Shown: positions 48,834-58,167, counted from the stretch's first letter. The stretch: DNA of 64,000 nucleotides from Prochlorococcus marinus str. MIT 9401 (GCF_000760095.1 NZ_JNAR01000006.1:47180-111179), one strand, 5' to 3'. A program made the numbers and translations. The notes: generated from the sequence alone by a model not told the origin.

Positions 48834-51242
48834 TTAACTTACATAACGAATTGGAGCTAATCTGGGATCAAGAATTTTACTCCCTTTATCACCAAATTTT
48901 ACTGCTAAAGATATTTTTTCCCCACTCCCAAAAATATGTATGATTTCACCTTTCCCAAACTTTGAGTGAATTAGCATATCTCCCACTATCCAGTTTTTCC
49001 CTTTACTGGGACCTGAATATAATTTCCTTACTGCATTTATTGGTTTGTTAACAAATTCATTTGGATTGTTTCGATCAACTCTAGTTAAACGATCAAGATG
49101 CCAATCCCTTCTTATTGAAGCACCACCAGTTTGTGGTAATTCGCCATCCATTAAATCTTCAGGTATTTCCGAGAGAAATATTGAAGGAATTGTTGGTTCA
49201 CGCATGCCACCCCATAATCTTCTTTCTCTGGCATGACTCAAGAAAACTCTTTCTTTAGCTCTAGTAATACCTACATAGCATAATCTTCTTTCCTCTTCAA
49301 GAAGTGAGGGAGTATCTATTGATCTATGGCTAGGGAAGAGGCCTTGTTCTAGCCCAGTGATAAAAACATTTTGAAATTCTAAACCTTTACTATTATGCAG
49401 AGTCATGAGAGTTACAGAGTTAGGATTATTTTTCTTCGTATCATTATCAGTTGTTAAGGCTGCTGTAGAAAGAAATCCCTCTACATCTCCACTTTCTGTT
49501 TCTTCTTCATATTGAGTTGCTGCATTAATTAGTTCTTGTAAATTATTTCTTCTATCTTCAGATTCTTCAGTTCCACTAGAGAGTAAGTCACTTAAATAAC
49601 CACTTTTTTCTAAAATAAGTTGTAGTAGTTGAGCAGGACCTGAATTTTCTAGGTAACACAGTAGATCATTCATAATTTCAGTAAATTTATTAATTCCTTT
49701 TGATGATCTACCTATTGTTTCTTCAAGACTTTGCTTATCATTGAGAACCTCCCATAATGGGATATTTAACCTATTAGATAGTTCATTCAGTTTTTGAATA
49801 GTAGTCTTACCAATCCCTCTTCTAGGAACATTTATGATTCGTAAAAGACTAACGTTATCTGAAGAATTAACCAGAACTTTCAAATATGCTATTGCATCTT
49901 TAATTTCTCTTCTATCATAAAAACGCAATCCTCCAAAAATTGTATAAGGAATGCGCCACCTTACAAGAGATTCTTCTAGTACTCTCGACTGAGCTCTGGT
50001 TCGATATAAAATTGCAAAATTTTTCCAAATTGGGTTTTGATTATAGTTATTGAGTGATTTTATTTTATTGGTAATTGCTTCTGCTTCGGAAATTTCATCA
50101 TCACAGCTGAGTAACGTTAAAAGTTCCCCTTTTTCTTTAGTAGCCTTTAAAACTTTGTCAATTCTTTCAGAGTTGTTTTCAATTAGTGAGTTTGCAGCAT
50201 CAAGGATATTGGAAGATGACCTATAATTGTCTTCTAATTTAATTAAAGATGATTTTGTATCGTCGTTGATGGAAGTTTTAAAATCTTCTTGAAAACCAAT
50301 TAAAATTCTGAAGTCAGCTGCTCTGAAACTATAAATACTTTGATCAGCATCCCCAACTACGAAAATTGATCTATCTTGCCAATTAAAGAATTTTTTTGAT
50401 TCAGTATTTCCAGCCGTAATTAATTTTATAAGTTCATATTGTGTTCTATTTGTATCTTGATATTCGTCAACTAAAATATGTTTAAATCTTCTGTGCCAGT
50501 AATCTCTGACTATATCATTTTGCCTCAATAAGAAAACAGGCAAAAGTAGAAGATCATCAAAGTCTAAAGAATTATTTTTTGAGAGCGAAATCCTATATCT
50601 CTTGTAGGCTTCTGCAACTGTTTTATCAAAATTATTATCTGCTTTTTCTAAAAGATCATTAGACGTTAAGCATTGATTTTTAGCATTACTTATTAATCTT
50701 TTAATCTTTTTGGGATCATATCTTTTTGGATCAAGATTCATATCTTGACTGATAATTTCTTTTACTAATGTTTGAGAATCTGTTTCATCATAAATTGAAA
50801 ATTGTCTTGTCCATTTTAAGCCTTCAGGATCAGTATATTTTTCAATATCGTATCTCAGAAGTCTTGAAAATAAGGAATGGAAAGTACCGATCCAAAGGTT
50901 CTGAAGCCTTTCTTGGTGAACGTTTGTTCTTAATTGATTTTGATCAATTTCATTGAGAGTTGTCCAAGGCTGACCAAATTGAATAAAAGCTAATTCTTGG
51001 GCTAGAAGAACCTCTAATCTTGCTTTCATTTCTTTAGAAGCTTTGTTAGTGAAAGTGACTGCGAGAATGTTATAGGGATCTATAGAGTTATTTTCAATAA
51101 GATTTGCAATTCTGTGTGTAAGAGCTTTAGTTTTCCCGCTACCTGCACCTGCTACAACTAGTAATGGTCCATAAACATGTTTTACTGCTTGAAGTTGTTG
51201 ATTGTTTAGGGACTTAAAAAGGAAATTGTTGGTTTGAGGCAC
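48834..51242 (-). CDS. uvrD: UvrD/PcrA-type superfamily 1 DNA helicase
   Basis: An 802-residue ATP-dependent 3'-5' helicase used in excision repair and replication restart. Motifs in order are VVAGAGSGKTKALTHRIA (Q-motif side and Walker A, about 30-47), TFTNKASKEMKARL, LVDEYQDTNRTQYELI (Walker B), VVGDADQSIYSFRAAD, LEDNYRSSSNIL, TLMTLHNSKGLEF and YVGITRAKERVFLS. The C-terminus ends with a Tudor-like segment (DMLIHSKFGKGEI), as in PcrA. It precedes the cca gene in a minus-strand operon. Confidence 0.95.
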   Translation of the reverse strand: MPQTNNFLFKSLNNQQLQAVKHVYGPLLVVAGAGSGKTKALTHRIANLIENNSIDPYNILAVTFTNKASKEMKARLEVLLAQELAFIQFGQPWTTLNEIDQNQLRTNVHQERLQNLWIGTFHSLFSRLLRYDIEKYTDPEGLKWTRQFSIYDETDSQTLVKEIISQDMNLDPKRYDPKKIKRLISNAKNQCLTSNDLLEKADNNFDKTVAEAYKRYRISLSKNNSLDFDDLLLLPVFLLRQNDIVRDYWHRRFKHILVDEYQDTNRTQYELIKLITAGNTESKKFFNWQDRSIFVVGDADQSIYSFRAADFRILIGFQEDFKTSINDDTKSSLIKLEDNYRSSSNILDAANSLIENNSERIDKVLKATKEKGELLTLLSCDDEISEAEAITNKIKSLNNYNQNPIWKNFAILYRTRAQSRVLEESLVRWRIPYTIFGGLRFYDRREIKDAIAYLKVLVNSSDNVSLLRIINVPRRGIGKTTIQKLNELSNRLNIPLWEVLNDKQSLEETIGRSSKGINKFTEIMNDLLCYLENSGPAQLLQLILEKSGYLSDLLSSGTEESEDRRNNLQELINAATQYEEETESGDVEGFLSTAALTTDNDTKKNNPNSVTLMTLHNSKGLEFQNVFITGLEQGLFPSHRSIDTPSLLEEERRLCYVGITRAKERVFLSHARERRLWGGMREPTIPSIFLSEIPEDLMDGELPQTGGASIRRDWHLDRLTRVDRNNPNEFVNKPINAVRKLYSGPSKGKNWIVGDMLIHSKFGKGEIIHIFGSGEKISLAVKFGDKGSKILDPRLAPIRYVS

Positions 51243-51264
51243 TTTTGGAAGGGTTTTTCAAAAA

Positions 51265-51471
51265 TCAGACTTTACTACGAGATTCAGATTCCGTTTCTAG
51301 ATCTTCTAACGCTTTTTTTAAATTTATAAGTTCATTATTGTTATTAATTATTTCTTCAAATTTATTTTGAGGCATCTTTAATTTCATACTTCTGTCTAGA
51401 ATTTCTTTTTCCAATCTCTTTTTATATGAGGAAATAAGTTTCTTTGATAATTTTAAATCCTGTTGATCCAA
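51265..51471 (-). CDS. Small coiled-coil protein, unknown function
   Basis: A 68-residue frame with no recognisable family. It is rich in lysine, glutamate and leucine (LKLSKKLISSYKKRLEKEIL, then LINLKKALEDLETESES) and likely forms a coiled coil. The start is TTG, just 22 bp upstream of uvrD on the same strand. Length and charge pattern resemble a real small protein, but coding evidence is modest. Its position between uvrD and cpeB leaves its role open. Confidence 0.5.
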   Translation of the reverse strand: MDQQDLKLSKKLISSYKKRLEKEILDRSMKLKMPQNKFEEIINNNNELINLKKALEDLETESESRSKV

Positions 51472-51547
51472 AACTTTATTAAAAATGTAGTTTCATATTA
51501 GCGGAAAAAAAATTTTTTATTTGAATTATTTCAACGATCACTTTGGA

Positions 51548-51622
51548 ATGAAGTTATTAATTAAGAAGCGTTGCGTTAAGTTTGAAATTGTATTGTTTTT
51601 ACTAGCTTTGTATTATTCTTAA
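51548..51622 (+). CDS. Possible 24-residue leader ORF upstream of cpeB
   Basis: An ATG at 51548 opens a 24-codon frame with a basic start (MKLLIKKRC) and a hydrophobic end (FEIVLFLLALYYS), ending with TAA at 51620-51622, 28 bp before cpeB. It has no known counterpart that I recall and could arise by chance in AT-rich DNA. A -10-like TATTAT lies inside its end at 51611-51616. Very tentative. Confidence 0.2.
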   Translation: MKLLIKKRCVKFEIVLFLLALYYS

Positions 51623-51650
51623 TATCGGTCTTTAAATTTTTACTTCAGGA

Positions 51651-52163
51651 ATGTCAGTTTCAAAGAATAATAAACAATTGTTAGCCGATAAGAAATTAAA
51701 TGATTTAAGCAATATAAAAGAATTTATTAATAGTGCAAACTCAAGATTAGATGCAATAAGCTCAATTACTAATAATTCTCATGCAATTGCAGCAGACGCT
51801 GTAACAGCAATGATTTGCGAAAATCAAGATTCACTTAATTCAAAAATATCTTTAAATACAACTAACAAGATGTCCGTTTGTTTAAGAGATGGAGAAATAA
51901 TCCTAAGGATTGTTGCTTATCTTTTAATTTCTAATGATGAATCAGTTTTAGAAAAAAGTTGTTTGAAGGATCTTAAAAATACTTATCTTGCTCTTGGGGT
52001 ACCATTAAGAAATGCAAGAAGGGTTTTTCAATTAATGCGAGATGCAACTATCTCTGATTTGAATTCAACAGTTAATAATATGAGTGGAAACAAAGGCTTT
52101 CTTCCTAAATTAATATCTGAAACAGAGTTTCAATTTGAAAGGATAATTAATCTTTTAAACTAG
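51651..52163 (+). CDS. cpeB: Degenerate phycoerythrin beta subunit
   Basis: A 170-residue phycobiliprotein homologue. [31 protein letters not shown] (about 29-59, key parts SRLDAIS and [11 protein letters not shown]) and [20 protein letters not shown] match the beta-subunit core. Of the usual bilin cysteines, those equivalent to Cys61 (Cys56) and Cys82 (Cys77) remain; Cys50 is alanine and the Cys165 region is deleted. No alpha subunit or other antenna genes are present. In high-light Prochlorococcus this is the reduced phycoerythrin beta of uncertain function. Its 3' end overlaps cpeS by 17 bp. Confidence 0.9.
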   Translation: MSVSKNNKQLLADKKLNDLSNIKEFINSANSRLDAISSITNNSHAIAADAVTAMICENQDSLNSKISLNTTNKMSVCLRDGEIILRIVAYLLISNDESVLEKSCLKDLKNTYLALGVPLRNARRVFQLMRDATISDLNSTVNNMSGNKGFLPKLISETEFQFERIINLLN

Positions 52164-52698
52164 CTAAATTCCTTATCTCTGAAGTATGTGATGTCTGTAT
52201 AACTGAGTTGTTTTCCAGATTTCTAATAGTAGAAAACCTGGATCTTACATGAGTGGATAAAAAGGAAATTCTTTCTTCGGAAACTGTTGATTTATAAATA
52301 GTTTTAATATGTAAATTGTTTTGTTCATCAACAAAATAATTGGATGATGAAATAAAGGATTCTGTATAACCTTTATTTCTTAGAACAATTCCTGAATTTT
52401 CATCTTTGGGTAAAAAAATCAGAATAGTTTCACCTCCCTCACTCATATAATCATCTTCCCAATCACTAATAGCTTGCCAGTTTATAGAAATGGCTATACT
52501 ATCTATGTTTAAACTGAATTTATAATTTTTAAAAATCTCAACGACTTTTTTATTTTTTTTGTTGATATGTTTTATATATATTTTACTAGTTGAGTTTTCA
52601 AATTCCTGAAAAGCTAAAGTGTGAGAACTTCTAATAGATTTCCACTCTCCTATACTTTTATCAATGAATTGATTAATTATTATTAGATTCTTCGTCAA
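52147..52698 (-). CDS. cpeS: Phycobiliprotein lyase of the CpeS/CpcS family
   Basis: CpeS lyases attach phycoerythrobilin to the Cys82-type site of phycobiliproteins. The 183-residue lipocalin-like product has the family start [24 protein letters not shown] (about 11-34, key part [14 protein letters not shown]) and [11 protein letters not shown] near the C-terminus. The start is TTG and overlaps the upstream 59-residue ORF by 26 bp. It converges on cpeB with a 17 bp overlap; the retained Cys77 of CpeB is the expected target. Confidence 0.9.
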   Translation of the reverse strand: MTKNLIIINQFIDKSIGEWKSIRSSHTLAFQEFENSTSKIYIKHINKKNKKVVEIFKNYKFSLNIDSIAISINWQAISDWEDDYMSEGGETILIFLPKDENSGIVLRNKGYTESFISSSNYFVDEQNNLHIKTIYKSTVSEERISFLSTHVRSRFSTIRNLENNSVIQTSHTSEIRNLASLKD

Positions 52699-52852
52699 GT
52701 TTATCTTCTACGGAATGATTTTCTGCTTTTTGTATCATCCTTACCATTGAATCCACCATTAATCTCTTTGCAGAAGTTACTTTTAATCCAGAAGGAGTAG
52801 TTGATATTTGTTCTCCAGGGCGATTATATGAAGTTGGTCTAAATGGAGTCAT
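52673..52852 (-). CDS. 59-residue ORF overlapping cpeS, unknown function
   Basis: A short ATG-started frame not covered by a longer gene. The product begins [20 protein letters not shown], continues with [20 protein letters not shown] and ends acidic ([11 protein letters not shown]). It runs into the cpeS start with a 26 bp overlap, so translation may be coupled. No family is recognised. The proline-rich start and clear helix make it look like a real gene of the phycoerythrin locus, but this is inference. Confidence 0.55.
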   Translation of the reverse strand: MTPFRPTSYNRPGEQISTTPSGLKVTSAKRLMVDSMVRMIQKAENHSVEDKLDEESNNN

Positions 52853-52969
52853 CTAATAACTTTAAAAATTAATCGATTCCTATTCTTGCATGGATCATTA
52901 TTTATATAGTTATTGTTTGCGAAAATGTCATATCTTTCATCTTTGATTACAGAATTATCAACTGGTTTG

Positions 52970-53605
52970 TTATTTAGGTATTTTATTTTTTGCCAATCCT
53001 GAAATAGTCGCCAAAGCAAACATTCCCAATAGAGCAATCCCTAGAAATAATCCTGCTCCCTGGCTAACTCCAGCTCCTACTGCTACTAGTATAGAGTCAC
53101 TGATTAGAAGACTTATTAATAAGGCAGGAGTAAATATTTTCCACCGAGTTCCACCAATACCAATTGCGTAGCTTAAAAAATCAAAAAGGCCAGTCATTAG
53201 TAGACCTGTCATAAGAAAGAAATTTTCTTCTAGCTGGTTTTGATTAAAACTTTCAATCTTTTTCATTGCTTTCGGGCCAACTAAATTACGTACAGGAACC
53301 CGACCATAATTTCTTGCGATAAAGAAAGCAGCTTGACAAAAAACTATATCAGACAAGATTATTGTCATGTAACCTTTTTGAAATCCTAGTAATGAACCAG
53401 CTAGCAGAGAATAAGCTGAACTTGGAAGGGCAGGTAAAATAATACTTACTCCTCTGAGTATGAATATTCCAAAAGGAGCCCAAATACCCATACTTTCTAT
53501 TTTGTTCCTTAGAGGTTCAATCCCATAATTTTGGATTAAATAAATCAATACTACAAATATTGCTATAAAAAAAACTACTGAGAGAAATTTCTGTATTTTA
53601 TTCAT
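52970..53605 (-). CDS. TVP38/TMEM64 family membrane protein
   Basis: A 211-residue membrane protein of the DedA-like VTT (SNARE-associated) family. It shows the re-entrant region FILRGVSIILPALPSSAYSLLAGSLLGF (about 48-75, key part PALPSSAYSLLAG) and the family pattern FFIARNYGR. About six hydrophobic spans are seen. Family members are linked to lipid scrambling or transport. It lies upstream of the 59-residue ORF and cpeS on the same strand, separated by 117 bp. Confidence 0.86.
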   Translation of the reverse strand: MNKIQKFLSVVFFIAIFVVLIYLIQNYGIEPLRNKIESMGIWAPFGIFILRGVSIILPALPSSAYSLLAGSLLGFQKGYMTIILSDIVFCQAAFFIARNYGRVPVRNLVGPKAMKKIESFNQNQLEENFFLMTGLLMTGLFDFLSYAIGIGGTRWKIFTPALLISLLISDSILVAVGAGVSQGAGLFLGIALLGMFALATISGLAKNKIPK

Positions 53606-53736
53606 TATTTTTCTAATAAATTTATTGGAAGTAAATTCTTAATTTAATATTTGATTCTATCTATAATAGAAATACTAATCAATAAAAATTTTTATAAATT
53701 TTTAATCTTATATTTCCTACTAATAAAAATATTTGT

Positions 53737-54171
53737 ATGCCACAAGTAGTCATGATTAATTCTAATAATAAAGTCAATTCAATATTTTTTAGGAATATAT
53801 TTAATTTAGTCCTTTCGATTATTGTTTTCTTTTGTATATCAATAAAAAAATCAGAAGCCTTGCCTCATGAATGGGTTGGAGTCCCTAAAAGTGAATACGG
53901 AGAGCAGTTATGGGATAGGAAAAGTATAAAAAGGAATGAGGATGGCTCTGTAAGAGTATTGAGTAAATTTATTCCCAAATCAAAAAGTGAAATTACTAAG
54001 GATATTCTCTATACAATGGATATAAATTGTTTTGAAAAATCATTTAGAGATGTTGATGTCTCAATAGATGAAGCAAATAGTAATTTCAATGATTTAGCTA
54101 ATTGGCAAGATCCAAATGGAGATACCCTGATTTTGGGTGTTATTGGTCAAGTCTGCAGAGTCGAAAACTAA
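53737..54171 (+). CDS. Secreted hypothetical protein
   Basis: A 144-residue protein with an N-terminal signal peptide (FFRNIFNLVLSIIVFFCISI, about 18-37, cleavage likely after SEA). The mature part is small and contains two cysteines (NCFEKS and GQVCRVEN) that may form a disulfide, with conserved-looking HEWVGVPKSEYGEQLWDR. I do not recognise a family. It is probably periplasmic or lumenal. ATG at 53752 is an alternative start. A hairpin terminator follows the stop. Confidence 0.7.
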   Translation: MPQVVMINSNNKVNSIFFRNIFNLVLSIIVFFCISIKKSEALPHEWVGVPKSEYGEQLWDRKSIKRNEDGSVRVLSKFIPKSKSEITKDILYTMDINCFEKSFRDVDVSIDEANSNFNDLANWQDPNGDTLILGVIGQVCRVEN

Positions 54172-54230
54172 AGATTTTAAGTTATAAAAAATACGAAAAA
54201 AATAACGAGTTTTCAATGATTTGAAAGTAT

Positions 54231-54255
54231 AAAACCCTGTCTAGGACAGGGTTTT
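54231..54255. terminator. Bidirectional hairpin terminator
   Basis: A perfect 11 bp inverted repeat, AAAACCCTGTC at 54231-54241 and GACAGGGTTTT at 54245-54255, has a 3-base TAG loop. It ends the secreted-protein gene on the plus strand and lies 5 bp beyond the 3' end of tRNA-Phe on the minus strand, so it can serve both. Confidence 0.85.
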
Positions 54256-54260
54256 AAAGG

Positions 54261-54333
54261 TGCCAGGACCCAGATTTGAACTGGGGACACGGCGATTTTC
54301 AGTCGCCTGCTCTACCAACTGAGCTATCCCGGC
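54261..54333 (-). tRNA. tRNA-Phe (anticodon GAA)
   Basis: A 73-base minus-strand cloverleaf: acceptor GCCGGGA paired with TCCTGGC (one G-T wobble), D arm TAGCTCAGTTGGTAGAGC, anticodon loop CTGAAAA giving GAA, T arm GTTCAAATC. CCA is not encoded. Confidence 0.96.
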
Positions 54334-54424
54334 TCTAACCTATATACTTTAAATTACGATGTGTAGTTTGTGAAACCCTTTTTATTAAAAATTTTATATC
54401 TTCATCAAATATTCCAAAAAACTA

Positions 54425-55654
54425 TTATTTTGCATTAATCGCTAATAAGGCAGTGCCAAATGAAGTAGTTTTTTTACAGGAAACTATTGGTATATTGATA
54501 ATTTTTTCTCTTATTTTTCTCCATTGTGGGTTTTTTGAACCTCCACCAATAGTAATAATTTTTTTTGGAAGGGAACCTGTTAGTTCGCTTAGTTTTTCCC
54601 ATCCTCTCAATTCGATCTTGGCTAGCCCCTCAAATAATGCATGTAAATACAGTGAGTCGCTTACTGGCCTTGGACCAAGTATTGGCTTTAAATTAGAATT
54701 ATTAACAGGAAATCTCTCTCCTATACTATTAAGAGGTAAAAGATTTAAAGAAGTTTTTTTTGATGGATTTATTTGTCGACTGAGCTCCTTTATTTCTAAA
54801 TCAGAAAAGAACTTTGACAAAATACCGCAGCCTGCGTTTGATGCTCCTCCACATATCCAATCTCCGTTTACTACATGATTCGTAATTCCTTGTTTTTTAA
54901 TAGGGTTATTAATAATTTTTTTAACTACAATAGTTGTCCCTAATACTGTGAGACCATCTTCTTTACCTAAACCTGCAGCTATTAAACTTGCATTAGAGTC
55001 AGTAGTGCCTGAAATTAATATTAATTTCTTGTTCAAGTTAAATCTCTTTGCTAAATCAATATTCACTTGTCCAATAATTTGCCCACTTTTTATTATTTGA
55101 GGTAGGCATTTTTGCCATGAGGTATTGAGAAAGCTTTTTGGCCATGATTCTCTTTTTAGATCCCAACCAAGTTTAAGATTATTACCTTCTTCACCATAAG
55201 TCCAATCTTTTAAAAACCAACCAGTGATCCAATCAGATTGATGTCGTAAAAGTATATTTGTCCCATATTTGTCTATTAGTTTTAATGCTTTAGCAAGACT
55301 ACTGTATGGATTTCGCAGATTATCTTCTTCGGAAGTTAAGCACTCAAGAAGGATCTTATGTTCATTACATGCTTGGTCATAAGGTATTGCTTCTCCCATC
55401 GGCTCTCCTTTTAAATTGGAAGCTATTAAAGTTCCTGAAGTGCCGGAGATAGCCAATTTATTAAGGTTAATTTTTACCTCATTAGGTAAACTAATTAATA
55501 GATTTTTACAAGAATTGATCCAAGAGTTTGGATTTTTAAAGCTGTATGAATAAGGTACTGAATTTGAATATACTAATTTCTTATGAAGATTAATTATTGA
55601 TATTCTTGCCCCACTGGTTCCAAAATCTAATCCCCCATAAAAATTTTCAGGCAT
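54425..55654 (-). CDS. FGGY-family carbohydrate kinase, probably D-ribulokinase-like
   Basis: A 409-residue sugar kinase. The N-terminal phosphate loop is GGLDFGTSGARISIINL (about 5-21), ISGTSGTLIA and ISGTTDSNASLIAAGLG follow, and IITIGGGSKNPQWRKIREKI lies near the C-terminus. It is about 80-100 residues shorter than typical xylulokinases, which matches the short cyanobacterial/plant group shown to phosphorylate D-ribulose. The substrate here is inferred from length and lineage. It lies 12 bp after metK on the same strand. Confidence 0.84.
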   Translation of the reverse strand: MPENFYGGLDFGTSGARISIINLHKKLVYSNSVPYSYSFKNPNSWINSCKNLLISLPNEVKINLNKLAISGTSGTLIASNLKGEPMGEAIPYDQACNEHKILLECLTSEEDNLRNPYSSLAKALKLIDKYGTNILLRHQSDWITGWFLKDWTYGEEGNNLKLGWDLKRESWPKSFLNTSWQKCLPQIIKSGQIIGQVNIDLAKRFNLNKKLILISGTTDSNASLIAAGLGKEDGLTVLGTTIVVKKIINNPIKKQGITNHVVNGDWICGGASNAGCGILSKFFSDLEIKELSRQINPSKKTSLNLLPLNSIGERFPVNNSNLKPILGPRPVSDSLYLHALFEGLAKIELRGWEKLSELTGSLPKKIITIGGGSKNPQWRKIREKIINIPIVSCKKTTSFGTALLAINAK

Positions 55655-55666
55655 AGAAAAAAGAAT

Positions 55667-56908
55667 TTATAAAAAGATTTTTGATGCCTCTTCTAATTGA
55701 GCTGCTTTTTCTTTAACATTTTCCCAAGGGAGCTCAAGATCTCTTCTACCAAAATGTCCATAGGAGGCAGTCTTTCTGAAAAATTTACCTCCCATTTTTT
55801 TTGGTAGGTTTCTTAAGTTAAATTCTTTTATTATTGCTGCAGGTCTTAAATCAAAGTTATTTTTTATAAGCTCAGTCAAATTAGCTTGTGAGACAACACC
55901 AGTATCAAAAGTTTCAACGAGAATGGAAATTGGTTTTGCAACTCCGATTGCGTAACTTAATTGTACTTCTGCTTTTTTCGCCAATTTTGCCTTAACTATA
56001 CTTTTGGCTACATAACGTGCTGCATATGCGGCTGACCTGTCAACTTTTGTAGGGTCTTTGCCAGAGAAAGCTCCTCCTCCATGTCTTGCATATCCACCGT
56101 AAGTATCTACGATAATTTTTCGACCAGTAAGCCCGGCATCTCCTTGAGGCCCTCCTACGACAAATTTCCCTGTGGGGTTTACTAGGAATCTTGTATTGTG
56201 AATGTTTGGTTTTATTTCTAAATCTTCAGTAGCTGGAATCACAACATTCGTCCACAAATCTTCTTTGATTCTTTGCCGAATTTCTTCTTCATTTGTGATC
56301 CCATCAATCTCAGGATTATGTTGAGTTGAAATTAAGATTGTATTGATCGAAACTGGAACCCCTTTTTCGTAATCAATACTTACTTGTGTTTTGCCATCAG
56401 GGAGGAGATAATCTAGGACTTTTTCATGTCTTACTTTGGCAAGTTGAATAGCTAATCTATGAGCTAGGCTAATCGGTAAAGGCATTAATTCAGGGGTTTC
56501 ATCGCATGCATAGCCAAACATTATGCCTTGGTCACCAGCTCCAGTATTGTCTTCCAAATCATCGTTAACATCATCTGCGTCGTTTACCCCTTGAGAAATA
56601 TCTGGTGATTGCTCATCAAGTGCTACTAAAACAGCACAACTATTTGAGTCAAAGCCACCAGCTTTATAGTCCTCGTAACCAATTTCTTTTATTACATCCC
56701 GCACTAGTTTTATATAATCAATTTTTGCTTTTGAAGTTATTTCTCCGGTAAGCAAACAAAGACCAGTATTGACTACAGTTTCACATGCAACTCTGCTTTC
56801 TGGATCCTCTGTAAGTAGGGCATCTAAAACTGCGTCACTTATTTGATCGCATATTTTGTCAGGATGTCCTTCAGTTACAGATTCAGAAGTGAAGATAAAA
56901 TCACTCAT
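55667..56908 (-). CDS. metK: S-adenosylmethionine synthase
   Basis: MetK makes S-adenosylmethionine from methionine and ATP. The 413-residue enzyme has [20 protein letters not shown] (about 9-28), [15 protein letters not shown] (119-133) and the P-loop-like [23 protein letters not shown] (key part [14 protein letters not shown]). All signatures are intact. The 137 bp leader has no SAM riboswitch I can recognise. It probably shares a transcript with the downstream sugar kinase. Confidence 0.97.
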   Translation of the reverse strand: MSDFIFTSESVTEGHPDKICDQISDAVLDALLTEDPESRVACETVVNTGLCLLTGEITSKAKIDYIKLVRDVIKEIGYEDYKAGGFDSNSCAVLVALDEQSPDISQGVNDADDVNDDLEDNTGAGDQGIMFGYACDETPELMPLPISLAHRLAIQLAKVRHEKVLDYLLPDGKTQVSIDYEKGVPVSINTILISTQHNPEIDGITNEEEIRQRIKEDLWTNVVIPATEDLEIKPNIHNTRFLVNPTGKFVVGGPQGDAGLTGRKIIVDTYGGYARHGGGAFSGKDPTKVDRSAAYAARYVAKSIVKAKLAKKAEVQLSYAIGVAKPISILVETFDTGVVSQANLTELIKNNFDLRPAAIIKEFNLRNLPKKMGGKFFRKTASYGHFGRRDLELPWENVKEKAAQLEEASKIFL

Positions 56909-57045
56909 TTTAAGCTAATTTTTAATATTAGATATTATCCTAAATTAGTTTGTCGTTACTAATCAATTAATGTAAATTTAAAAAAACCTTTTTAAAAATA
57001 AATAAACTTATAATTTCCGTTTATCAGTAAATAGTAAATTTAAAT

Positions 57046-58137
57046 TTAAATTGTTTCAGATGAAGCTGTTGGAATTTCTTCAGTTTCATCAGTTTGCTCA
57101 AATAACATTTGCTTATATTTTGCCGCCATCTCTTCAGCCTTATTATAAACTTTTTGAGGATCAGTTAACATATCTCCAGGTTCAGGTTCAAGTGCTTTTG
57201 TAGATAAAGAAATTCTGCCTCTTTCAGAGTCAAGGTCAATTATCATTACCTTCATTTGGTCATTAACGTTCAAAATGTTATGAGGGGTTTCTATGTGTTC
57301 ATGACTGATCTCAGAAATATGTAATAGACCACTTACTCCGCCGATATCAATAAAGGCTCCATACGGTTTAATACCCTTCACTGAACCTATTACAACTTCA
57401 CCCACTTCAAGTCTATTCATTTTTTTCTCAACCAATGCTCTTCTATGACTTAATACTAATCTGTTCCTTTCTTCATCAACTTCCAGAAATTTTAAAGGTA
57501 AGTACTCACCTTCTAAGTCATCTTTAATTTTTCGGGCACTTATATGAGACCCTGGAATAAAACCTCTCAAGCCCTCTACTCTCACAAGAGCCCCACCTCT
57601 ATTTGTTGCAAAAACTTCAGAATAAATTGTGGCATCTTCTTTTTGAAGTTGTCTAACTCTTTCCCACGCCCTTTGATATTCAATTCTTCTAATTGATAGT
57701 GCTAATTGGCCATCTTCATTTTCTTCACTCATTATGAAGAATTCTCTGCTTTCTGAAGGTTGTAAAACATCGTTTAGTCCTTCAACTCTGTTAATTGAAA
57801 CTTCTTGGACAGGCATAAAAGCGGCTGTTTTCGCGCCTATGTCTATCATGGCCCCTTTAGGTTCTAAAGCAAAAACTGTTCCCTTTACTAGATCACCTGG
57901 TTTGAAATTGTAATCATATTTACCCAATAGTGATGCAAACTCTTCTTGAGTGAATCCTGCATTTTCAAAATCCAGATTTGTTCTACTTGATGAAGAATCT
58001 GCTGAAGGAATATCTTTTGTTTCGAATGATATTTCTTCCTCATTTTGAGATGCTGAATTATTATCTGGTTCAGAAGAATTTTTAATTTTTTGATCTTCAG
58101 AAAGTTCTTTTATCGTTTGAGAAGAATTTTCGTTCAT
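57046..58137 (-). CDS. rpsA: 30S ribosomal protein S1
   Basis: S1 helps place mRNAs on the 30S subunit. This 363-residue form has three S1 domains, the short cyanobacterial and plastid type, compared with six in E. coli. Domain starts are seen at FKPGDLVKGTVFALEPKGAMIDIG (about 97-120), DATIYSEVFATNRGGALVRV, and GEVVIGSVKGIKPYGAFIDIGG (key part KPYGAFIDIGG). The first 75 residues are acidic and serine-rich. It follows nrdR on the same strand. A hairpin in its leader could serve autoregulation. Confidence 0.95.
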   Translation of the reverse strand: MNENSSQTIKELSEDQKIKNSSEPDNNSASQNEEEISFETKDIPSADSSSSRTNLDFENAGFTQEEFASLLGKYDYNFKPGDLVKGTVFALEPKGAMIDIGAKTAAFMPVQEVSINRVEGLNDVLQPSESREFFIMSEENEDGQLALSIRRIEYQRAWERVRQLQKEDATIYSEVFATNRGGALVRVEGLRGFIPGSHISARKIKDDLEGEYLPLKFLEVDEERNRLVLSHRRALVEKKMNRLEVGEVVIGSVKGIKPYGAFIDIGGVSGLLHISEISHEHIETPHNILNVNDQMKVMIIDLDSERGRISLSTKALEPEPGDMLTDPQKVYNKAEEMAAKYKQMLFEQTDETEEIPTASSETI

Positions 58138-58150
58138 TTGTAGGGACGCA

Positions 58151-58167
58151 GACTACCTAAGGTAGTT
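58151..58167 (-). promoter_or_regulatory. Leader hairpin upstream of rpsA
   Basis: The rpsA leader, 14 bases before the ATG, contains a 7 bp inverted repeat (on the minus strand AACTACC and GGTAGTC around TTA, with a terminal T-G pair). S1 controls its own translation through leader structures in other bacteria. The hairpin is seen; regulation is inferred. Confidence 0.35.

Noticed and set aside
52849..53037. 62-residue minus-strand frame partly filling the gap before the 59-residue ORF
   Set aside because: It overlaps the end of the TVP38-family gene in another frame, has an unstructured composition and adds no recognisable motif; likely a chance frame.
56909..57045. SAM riboswitch before metK
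   Set aside because: The leader is AT-rich with no stable multi-stem structure or known SAM-aptamer core that I can see.
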